Both the position numbers and the translations under genes were made by a program. From Siphonodentalium dalli (Eukaryota; Mollusca; Scaphopoda; Gadilida; Siphonodentaliidae): a DNA stretch of 64,000 nucleotides. The stretch lies in NCBI GenBank assembly GCA_032622095.1, contig CP136066.1:229590961-229654960 (forward strand), read 5' to 3'. The notes beneath the pieces were generated by a model. That model saw only the letters and a list, made by a program, of their open reading frames with translations, did no database searches and was not told the DNA's origin. Below, piece after piece: positions 56,192 through 64,000 of the stretch; the first letter of the stretch is position 1, and the number at the start of each line of letters is the position of its first letter.

Positions 56192-56882
56192 GGGCTTGTT
56201 ACATGAGCGGGACAACTCGGTTAGCCGGGACAACCTGTTCTGCCGGGTGCCTAGGTCCTCTGTGCTGACTGACTAAAATAATGGTGTGCTGTTACATGAG
56301 CCGCGTCAACTCGTCAAACCGAGTTCGCTGGGACAACACGGTTAGCTAGCTGGGACAACTCGGTTAGCTAGTTGGGACAACTCGGTTGACGTTGACTACC
56401 GAGTTGTCCCAGCTAACCGAGTTGTCTCAGCTCACATAACAGCATGATTGATTTGTCCCCGCAGACTGTGTGGTCTCGACTAAGTGTACCTTCAGACGAC
56501 CACGATACACATCGTAAGTGGAGGGATCGGGCCCGACGAGATCGTGGATAGTTTGTTCAGACGATTGCGATGTCACGTGCATTATTCTATCGTAGGTTGT
56601 TCTAAAGCATGTGATTGACTACCCTACGACCATTTCCAGCTACGATTTTTACATACACACGGCTGCTATTACGTCGCAAGTGGATGTAACCAAGGATACA
56701 CCACGATATCGCATCTAAAATCAAACACTGTCTGATATTATTTTTTGTTCTACGATTTAGACGTGAGCATGCGCACTCCATCTTCCTGTTACTTCCTACG
56801 ACGAAAATCCTTCCACTTACGATTGAATCGTGGTCGTCTGAAGGTTCACTAACCGAGTTGTCCCGGCTCATGTAACAAGCCC
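56192..56882. mobile_element. Palindrome-rich element with GGGCTTGTTACATGAGC termini
   Basis: Inverted termini GGGCTTGTTACATGAGCGGG / CCCGGCTCATGTAACAAGCCC, each followed by the word ACAACTCGGTTAGC. The left half contains about seven copies of GGGACAACTCGGTTAGC in both orientations (56208-56435), also forming GCTAGC centres. A second MITE is nested in the right half. The termini differ from the CACTCT family, but the word-array layout is alike. Confidence 0.7.
56483..56850. mobile_element. Nested MITE with AGTGNACCTTCAGACGACCA termini
   Basis: Inverted termini of about 40 bp: ACCTTCAGACGACCACGAT..ATCGTAAGTGGA at both ends, 368 bp apart. No ORF of interest; the 99-codon minus frame is not supported. 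A target duplication is not evident. Confidence 0.75.
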
Positions 56883-56884
56883 AC

Positions 56885-57095
56885 GCGAGGGAATTCAACA
56901 AGACAGCTAAAAAAAATTGCTATCATGACTTCATTGTGTTAACAGTAGACAATGATAGAACCACACGAATAGTGGTCATTATATCAATGTGAAGACAAAT
57001 ATTTTGAAAATATATGTCTGCCGAAAGATCATGAGGGAAACTAGACCCGATGGCACTAGAAATGTATTTCATCATTTCTAGTGCCGCACGCCCCC
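56885..57095. other. Short spacer with a palindrome
   Basis: GGCACTAGAAATG..CATTTCTAGTGCC (57052-57084) is an inverted repeat next to a C homopolymer at the start of the next element. Confidence 0.55.
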
Positions 57096-57097
57096 CC

Positions 57098-59865
57098 CCA
57101 TACCCTGTGTAGAACTATCTATTTCACAACATTTTTCAACTAAACAATGAATGCTGGCCTTATTATCTCACCATATATTTTCAGTCGGTACTCCCCGCTA
57201 CAAGTTGACGCCAAAAGTTCCCTGTGTCGGTGTATCTAAATCCTTTAATCGGACCTTTCTAAACTGTCTAATGTTGCTGACCTGGATAAGTCGTCCATCT
57301 TCACGTTCTTGTTGACATTTTACACAAGACCACGTGCTCTGAAGAACTACTGGGTAATTTACTACGTCCGGTTTGGCCTATAGTCCATTTCACGAATAAC
57401 CGTTAACTGATTTCAAGATTTTATTGTTTGCAAACCATTACAACGGTGTGAGTGTGTAATATAATGAAACATCCTAGTTGAACCAAGCGAACAATATAAC
57501 TTCTGTCTTGTGTATATACTATTACAGCATAGTGTTAAATGTTAGTAATTGTGTAGGCCTTGAAGATTTACCTGCATATCTATAGCTAGGAAGGCCTACC
57601 GGTACATACACAATCTCATTTTTTGGTATGTGGCTTTGTAGATGTTCGCCAATCGCCATGGCTGCATGTATGTGTCATAGACATGATACCTATAAGTATT
57701 CATCGTATTTTGTTTCTTTGTATTGGCTTGGTATGCAAACTGACATTAAATTGGACATTTTCAACAAATTTGTTGTTATATCGGACAATGGAATATTTAA
57801 GTCATCAAAATGGACGAAGGAACGATCACTAGATCTTATTGAACGATGCTCAGCGACGGATAAGTTCACACGGACTGACATGCCCGCAGCAGTTTTTGTC
57901 TCAAATAAATTGTTATCAAAAGTTCAAAACACATATTTCTGGCCTAGAAATAAGCGGAGTAAGTGTGATCATCATTTATCCACGCACTTGACAAATGTGG
58001 ACCTGGTTTCTATTCGACACAAGCATGGACCATTGATATAAATCTATAAGTTTCATTTTTGTCTAACAAACGGACAACTTTAATAGCTTCAAATTTTCGC
58101 GTTACGGTATAATGACGGGGTACAGGGATGTCGATTTTTGATATTTTGAATCAGCAAAACAAAAATTACATATATCATTGAAAGATGCATCTCCTGAATA
58201 TAGGAGATATGAAGATCACTCCGTTTTATCCGGAAATGTATCTGCTAACCGATAAAACAATCTCACTTCTTATGATTTCACTTTTAACAAATCGTGTGGT
58301 GGGTGAGAGACATCTCATTTTAGTGATTATGGGGTATACAATGACGTAAAAAAATCTCAATACAACTATATATAGATGTTCATCGAGCGTTAGCTCATAA
58401 CGCAAAACATAGACTGGTCAGTTTGGTTTTCTGACATTTACGACAATTTTGTCGCATAAAATAAATAAAAATACGATGAGAAACTGATAATGTTTATGCA
58501 CATTCCGGACGGGATATATGTCCCTGGCACATATTTGAAATTTCACGGAAAATATGAAAGATAACAAAGTTATAGCCTAATTAGTTTTATAGACCCGTTC
58601 TAAATATCCCATGCAGCGTAAAGCTGAAGATGTCACTCTCACCAAAAAAGTGCCGAAGGGTACACAGGACTTTCAAAATGTGCTGAAGGGTACACAGTGT
58701 TTGAAATGTCGTTCTAAAGGCATTCAGTTTTCGTATCTGCCATGATTTCTGTTAGAAAATAATTGTTTACATTCCAATGAATATTAAAATGTACTGAAAA
58801 CAAACTGCTAATGGGCGCCAGACTTTCATAAACACAATTTAAGTAATGGTGTTCGTGCCGGTCACAAATCATGTGTACCCTTCAGCATATTTTCAAACCC
58901 TGTGTACCCTTCAGCACTTTTTTTGGTGAGAGTGACCCCTTCAGCCATAGTGCGTAGAAATACCAAGCAGAACCAAGTTGGAGAAAACTAAGGCGGAAAA
59001 TGACACTTAAAGCATGTTTTCTGCTGTATAATGAAGAATTAAACCATAATAATGCAACATGACGTGATTTTATTTGAGTTTTGTTGACATATAGCGAGCG
59101 TAAATCTAAAAAAAACAGTGCGGCGATCGCGAAAACTTTTCAGCTTGGTAGGCCTATTTCGTCATTTACAGATCGCTGTGTTTGGATACATTCCGTCACA
59201 GAACGCAACATAAGCTCCATCCTGAGTTCAGTCTCCTATATGCACAGGACTTACCCTGCCAGCACCTACATGGAATGTGAAGCAATGTCGTATTTATTTA
59301 TTTTAGAAGCAAATTTGATACCTCCTATATACATATTTATTTTAGATTTGTGTAGGTTGGTTACAGCTAATTCTGCATTATTCTGAGAAACATAAATGTC
59401 CATATTCGTTTGAAAATGGTCTAGGTCAAGCCAGAATGAATTGTAACTGACAAAACACTTCTGTACAAAAATATTTTATTTAAAAAAATACACGTGCAGC
59501 GTTAAGACTTCACTTGGCGCGGAGACTGAACTCTGTCTGCAGCTTGAAAGCAACAGTCAATAGTTATTCGTGAAATGGACTATAGGCCAAACCGGACGTA
59601 GTAAATTACCCAGTAGTTCTTCCGAGCACGTGGCCTTGTGCAAAATGTCAACAAGAACCTGAGGATGGACGACTTATCCAGGTCAAATATATTCGACAGT
59701 TTAGAAATGTCCGATTAAAGGATTTAGATACAACAACACAGGGAACTTTTGGTGTCAACTTGTGGCGGGGAGTATCGACTGAAAATATATGGTGAGCTAA
59801 TAAGGCTAGCATTCATTGTTTAGATGGAAAATGTTGTGAAATAGATAGTTCTACACAGGGTATGG
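57098..59865. mobile_element. 2.77-kb element with ~300-bp terminal inverted repeats
   Basis: The left arm 57098-57400 and right arm 59573-59865 are reverse complements at high but imperfect identity: CCATACCCTGTGTAGAACTA at the tips, CCGGTTTGGCCTATAGTCCA near the inner end. The interior holds an open frame at 57628-58041 (138 codons, contains RCSATDKFTRTDMPAAVFVS, not recognised), one at 59081-59386, and an internal inverted repeat at 58619-58950. No known transposase motif is visible and no target duplication is found. It could be an autonomous element with a decayed gene or a large MITE. Confidence 0.7.
58619..58950. repeat. Foldback repeat inside the long-TIR element
   Basis: CACTCTCACCAAAAAAGTGC and GCTGAAGGGTACACAG on the left (58633-58700) recur inverted on the right (58868-58945), with CTGAAGGGTACACA present twice per arm. 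Probably a nested MITE of about 330 bp. Confidence 0.75.
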
Positions 59866-59869
59866 CAGG

Positions 59870-60415
59870 CCGTCAGCCGCCCTAATGGGCAGTTTGAGCT
59901 GATCATTAGGGCGGCGTAGTGTCTAAGGGAAACTAAAAGCTGCCTCGAGGTAATAAATGTTTTTAGGAAAATTATACGGTTTGTATGCCGTAATTTTCTG
60001 CCTATATGACCTTACCTGTTTGGGTCCGTGGGCAGCAAATAGACACAAGTGAGGCTCAGTGGTCGTGCAGCATGTGCTAATTTCATAATTTTCAATAATT
60101 CGAAGATACGAATACATGCAAATAATTTTTTGATTTGTAATTTGTGCATGATTAAAATAGGTCGTAAATATCGGGTCCATTTATTGAACGACGTATAGTC
60201 ATGTCCATATAAATATAACATCATACAACAGTTACTGTTGTTAGCATGAAGTTTTTATATTTAAAACAATAATTATTCAGTGGGTGCGGGTGGTATAAGT
60301 AACCCCTTAGCCTTAGTAAGCTCTTCAAATTTGTATGTCTACATGTATGTTGTGACATAATTATCTTCATTTTGATTATATGAATATAATTAATGAAATA
60401 TTATATAATTCAAAC
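59870..60415. other. Non-coding stretch, nothing recognised
   Basis: GGGCGGC..GCCGCCC-type inverted bases near 59875-59915. No gene. Confidence 0.35.
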
Positions 60416-60419
60416 AGGT

Positions 60420-61690
60420 CTGGGTGATCCATTTGTCAATTTTGTGCTTAAGAATAAATGATAATGATTTGTGCTCATTTGTAAATAATTTGCGCTTAAG
60501 CGTAAATAATTTGTGCTTAAGAGTAAATAATTTGCACTTTTGCGCAAATAATGAATAAATGTGAAAATGCTTTCCTTCTCTTACAATTTAGTTAGACCGG
60601 TGTCAGAGAAGGTACTGACAGGAAGACTTTAGACCAATTGGTCTAGACGTTTCAGACCGATCGGTCAAATAAAGAACATTCGATGGTTCACCAATATGGG
60701 ATGCGATTTTAACATTTGTACCTTATTTGCGCTTGAGCATAAAATTGCCATAAATATGATCCATAATTTTTTTATTCTAAAGTTTAAGTAATTTGCGCAT
60801 GGCCTCCCATACACCTATTCATCTAGACCTGATAAATTCCCATGAATCATGATAATTTTCAAACGGAATGACAACTTTTTATCAAATAAACTGCCAAATG
60901 TCTTTTTCAACTTTAAGATTTTTTTTAATGAACATTTTATGTCTTATCTATTGGCAAAGTGTCAACATTTAATCTGTTTAGACTGATTGCCCAACACATT
61001 TAGACAGATCGGTCTAAATAAAGATTGATTTGTGGTTCACCCATATTGGTATGGGAGGCCAAATTCATATTTAATAGCTACTTATGCTTAAGGGTTCAAA
61101 ATAGATTTAATATTGAGAGAATCCAATTAGTCATAAAGCACTGAAAATTGAAAAATACACTTAAGCGCAATGCCATCACGCATAAGCATAACATATTTTT
61201 ATAGCCTTATTACCTTACATATAATGATATAATCTAAGCTCGTATTTGTCAAAAGTTACTAGCATCAGGAATTGGCTACATCCATTTCATCTTCAGGGGC
61301 GTTTTCACATATGGAATATGAATTACGCTTAAGCGTATTGACATTACGCTTAAGCATAACAACATTACGCTTAAGCGTAATGGCTTTACGCTTAAGTTTA
61401 ATAGATAATGCTTTGAAAAACATAATGGAAATCTGAATTACGCTCATGCGTAATGTCTTAATGCATTACACTTAAGCGTAATTGGCTATTAAATGTGAAT
61501 TTGAACTCCCATACAATATGGGACATGGTTTTAATATTTACTTCTTATTTGCACTTAAGCATAAATATTAAAATTATGATCTTTTCGTGCTTAAGCGTAA
61601 ATGATTTGCATTTGAGCAAAATAATTTGCATTCACGCGTAAGTGATTTAAGCTTAAGCGCAAATAAGGAATAAATGTAAAAGTACATGCC
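60420..61690. repeat. Subterminal array with the word TTACGCTTAAGCGTAA
   Basis: Fields of AATTTGCGCTTAAGCGTAAA and variants in both orientations alternate with three scaffold blocks near 60650, 61008 and 61500. The scaffold has CAGACCGATCGGTCAAATAA, GATGGTTCACCAATATGGGA and, in the second, CAGATCGGTCTAAATAAAG..GGTTCACCCATATTGG. The GATCGGTC..GGTTCAC scaffold also appears in the array at 35110-36370, where the word is different. Confidence 0.82.
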
Positions 61691-61694
61691 ATTC

Positions 61695-62195
61695 CATAAA
61701 CATGACCTAAAGTTCTAAACCTGATAAATTACTGTGAACATGACCAATTTCAAACAGCATGACAAATTTTTTATCAAATTTACTGAGAAATTTATTTTTC
61801 AACTTGAAGTCTTTTTGATGAAAATTTGTCATCTCTTATCCATTGACAAAGGCATAATCTTATTTGTTGAGTTTGAAATGTTCTGTCACTTCTCTATCGT
61901 GTTGGTGCTCATATATGAGCTTTTGTGCTGATACTAAATATGTGTGAAGATTTCGTGTAAAGTTGAAGTCGAAACCGAAAGCATCCTATAATTAAAAGTT
62001 TGTAGATACATACATGTCAAGATTCCCGAAGATAAGATTGTCCGGCCATCAGGAAACATATCTGTGATCACCCATTGAACCAGTCTAAGTTATTTGCTGT
62101 GAGTTTAACACTAGAATGTGTTTCAGTCGCTTCGAAATAAAATGGCGACCTCCAATCTGGCCGTGTGCTAAACGGAAACAGTAACGATAACTCTT
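61695..62195. other. Non-coding stretch, nothing recognised
   Basis: No gene. Position between the subterminal and terminal arrays matches 36370-36690 in the smaller element. Confidence 0.35.
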
Positions 62196-62199
62196 GAAA

Positions 62200-62334
62200 A
62201 CTATCGGTCAAAACCAATATATGGTATTGAACATGTCCTCAAAACCAAGGGATTCAGATTTGGTTTTGATCAAAACCAAGGGAATCAGATTTGGTATTGA
62301 TCATTACCAATAAAAACCGAATTTATTGTCAGTG
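62200..62334. repeat. Right-end array of the word GGTTTTGATCAAAACC
   Basis: Contains TTTGGTTTTGATCAAAACCA once intact and several half-words (CAAAACCAAGGGA(A/T)TCAGAT twice), ending with AGTG|TA at 62334. Word identity with 50005-50400 is the main reason to pair the two ends. Confidence 0.75.
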
Positions 62335-62339
62335 TAGGT

Positions 62340-62965
62340 CCAGCGTTGTGATCCACTATGAATATCCAATATTTACAGAATATATGTACACTCCCTATTT
62401 ATTTGACTTGTACAAAAAACTAAATTGTTTTGTGAACAGTTATCGTCAGTCCTGAGCTCAATTTGTTTACATTGCATCCAGTTTCTGATTTCTTCGTAGG
62501 TGGATGACAAAAAGGTACCCTCGGCTCATCTGCTCCAGCTTGGCTGCTTCTTCTTCCTTTATGATGGTCATTTTTTCAACGGTAGGATGAGAAGAATCAT
62601 GAAGAAGTTGAGACAGAAGTTTCGAATCTTCTATGAGGGTTCCTTGTTACACTGCCCACTTGTTTAACCGTCTTTATATATTTGTCTCGAAGGTCTTTAT
62701 ATCCTTGACATTCAGCTATGAAGTGTTGCATATCTTCTGAATATTTAAGACACCACCATTAGTATTGCTTTGGGTTGTATTAATATGTTGGAATATACTA
62801 TATAATAATTAGTTGAAAAAACTTTAGGCTGATATAATTCTGTTTTATACATATTTTTCTGCTTTATTTAATAATTTGGGGGGATCCCAACATGTTGGCT
62901 TGAAAAAAATAAAATAAAATGCACAAAGGGTCGGTGTGGGTGGTCAGGTAGCGGAAAATACTTTT
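62340..62965. other. Non-coding stretch, nothing recognised
   Basis: No family signature in any frame. A C homopolymer follows near 62970-62985. Confidence 0.35.
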
Positions 62966-62985
62966 GCAAGACCCCCCCCCCCCCA

Positions 62986-63026
62986 AATGAATATGGGTAA
63001 AAGTTTACCCAACGCGATTTAGAGTG
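62986..63026. mobile_element. Solo right terminus of another palindromic-word element
   Basis: TGGGTAAAAGTTTACCCAAC followed by GCGATTTAGAGTG|TA. The terminus is the inverse of CACTCTAAATC seen at 8473 and (as CACCCTAAATC) at 14589. The word TGGGTAAA/TTTACCCA is a palindrome. No matching left end was found in the window. Confidence 0.5.
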
Positions 63027-63065
63027 TACGATTCAAACTGCAGGTAGAGTTTTCTCCAATCGCTC

Positions 63066-63145
63066 CGTATAGAGCCCCACATAGACTGGAGCAGAGGACA
63101 CTCCGCAGTGCATGCGTCCATCTATGTGAGGCTCCATGTGGGTTA
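63066..63145. repeat. Short AGCAGACGACACTC-type element
   Basis: GAGCCCCACATAGACTGGAG then CAGAGGACACTCCGCAGTGC and GTGAGGCTCCATGTGGGTTA, the clearest example of its inverted GAGCCCCACATA / TGTGAGGCTC edges. Confidence 0.65.
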
Positions 63146-63239
63146 GGAAGAGATAGAGGTTATCAAAGGAATATAGGTCCGCTGCCATCCATCGATTCAT
63201 CTGCCGCACAATAGAGTGTTCAAACTCCAGGCAGATTAT

Positions 63240-63545
63240 CTCCCATCGCTCCGCTGAGATATCACTGCCATAATGACATTTGGTAAGGATTTCTTGCGTA
63301 TTCTCAGTTCTTATGTTTTAGGATTAAAATTGTCTATGTCTGGCTCAGTTCATATTGTTCTTATCAATACCGAAAGAATTACCATTATTGCAACCTGTTG
63401 GTGGTCAGAATAAGATAATAGGTGACTAAATATTGTTCCGACGATATGTAAAAATAGATGGATCGGTCCGCAAAGTACAATCCTTGTGGCAGTGCTATAT
63501 CGCAGTGATAACGTAGAGGGCGCTGCGTGGAGTTTGTGTACGATT
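63240..63545. repeat. Inverted copy of 44385-44705
   Basis: See 44385-44705. Starts CGCTCCGCTGAGATATCACT and ends near GAGGGCGCTGCGTGGAGTTT. Confidence 0.75.
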
Positions 63546-63791
63546 CTCACCATTTCGCATGTTCCTCATCTAGATTCACAGCAGCTTTGGCACCGCGTTT
63601 CTCTCGGTTCTACACAATACAAACAACACGTTGTGTATTTGAGGTTAAGTACTTATGTTCTCCATGCCCACTCAATGCATTCACCCAATAAACACCCCGA
63701 CATAAATAACGTATAAATAAAAACACAATTATTTATTTACTACATTTATTCAAATTTTGGAATAAGGGTCGGAACGACCACCACGGGATTT

Positions 63792-64000
63792 ATGACGTCA
63801 TCCAGCAAACCGTTCACTTTTAAAACATTCCTCAGACTAACGAATCATGCCGACAAGGCAACAATCCCTCAACATGGGAAACAGAAACCACGAAGGCACA
63901 TTAAGAATTATCACCCTGCAGCCACCGAGGCTTCCAACCTCGATAACAAGAAGTGGTGTCGACTTTATAAATTAGACGAACAACAGTTACTTACTGGCAA
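63792..64000 (+). CDS. Possible start of a coding region running out of the window
   Basis: From ATG at 63792 the frame stays open for 69 codons to the window edge: MTSSSKPFTFKTFLRLTNHA, followed by GKQKPRRHIKNYH and DNKKWCRLYKLDEQQLLTG. It is basic and hydrophilic, with no repeats. The ATG is in a plain context (GATTTATGA) and overlaps a TGACGTCA palindrome. There is no family that I recognise. An open stretch of this length in DNA of this composition is only weak evidence; it could be an exon, an untranslated region or transposon sequence. Confidence 0.3.
   Translation, partial: MTSSSKPFTFKTFLRLTNHADKATIPQHGKQKPRRHIKNYHPAATEASNLDNKKWCRLYKLDEQQLLTG

Larger units (their letters stand above)
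49992..62334. mobile_element. Candidate 12.3-kb palindromic-word element
   Basis: The left end TA|CACTCTTAAACGTTTTGG (49990-) and the right end TTTATTGTCAGTG|TA (-62336) are inverted in outline. Both are followed by arrays of the same word GGTTTTGATCAAAACC (50005-50400, 62200-62320). A subterminal array with the GACCGATCGGTC scaffold lies at 60420-61690, in the same relative place as in the element at 33019-37211. The interior carries many later insertions. The boundary is inferred from pattern, with no interrupted ORF to prove it; two unrelated insertions sharing a word could mimic this. Confidence 0.45.

Noticed and set aside
56602-56901. 99-codon minus ORF
   Set aside because: Lies within the nested MITE and its terminal repeats.

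Overview
The window is repeat-dense eukaryotic DNA. Spliceable GT-AG exons, long introns, animal-type LINE and Crypton remnants, many MITEs and megabase-style satellites point to an invertebrate animal. A mollusc or other lophotrochozoan is plausible, but I cannot name a species. There is no operon structure, no prokaryotic gene, no rRNA and no convincing tRNA gene. Host coding content is very small. Most of the ORFs of 60-250 codons come from tandem repeats or transposon debris.

Layout. 1-3.3 kb: the 3' end of a minus-strand gene for a Gly/Met-rich protein (terminal exon 1596-1834, microexon 3239-3271), followed downstream by six more exon-like cassettes, one carrying an 18-bp coding minisatellite. 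2.4-16.3 kb: three TTAA-flanked piggyBac-type MITEs, two LINE remnants (3.9-4.3 and 9.6-10.7 kb), a 60-bp minisatellite (4.8-7.25 kb), a 131-bp tandem repeat, and two small members of a palindrome-rich element family (8.5 and 14.6-15.5 kb). 16.5-22.5 kb: a 6-kb satellite of 69-bp units with a higher-order period near 2.34 kb. 22.9-31.7 kb: nested TTAA and hAT-type MITEs, GA-rich and C-rich simple repeats, one good Pro-rich exon (28543-28617), and a perfect 62-bp inverted repeat.

32.5-38.1 kb is the most informative locus. A Crypton-type tyrosine recombinase gene on the minus strand is split by a 4.19-kb element (33019-37211) flanked by TA, with short CACTCT/CACACT termini. Both ends of that element are arrays of one self-complementary word (GGTACTCCAGAGTACC). 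A subterminal ~300-bp tandem array combines a GACCGATCGGTC scaffold with a different palindromic word. 50.0-62.3 kb repeats the same plan at 12 kb scale with other words (GGTTTTGATCAAAACC at the ends, TTACGCTTAAGCGTAA subterminally). I regard this 'same chassis, different palindromic word' family as the best candidate for an undescribed system.

38.6-49 kb: more palindromic MITEs, two further palindromic-word arrays, a 51-bp minisatellite, and a LINE endonuclease remnant. 51.5-56.9 kb: a Cys-rich minus-strand exon of unknown function, TTAA MITEs, a LINE RT fragment, and a MITE nested inside a palindrome-rich element. 57.1-59.9 kb: a 2.77-kb element with ~300-bp terminal inverted repeats. The window ends in an open frame (63792-64000) that may be the start of a gene continuing outside.
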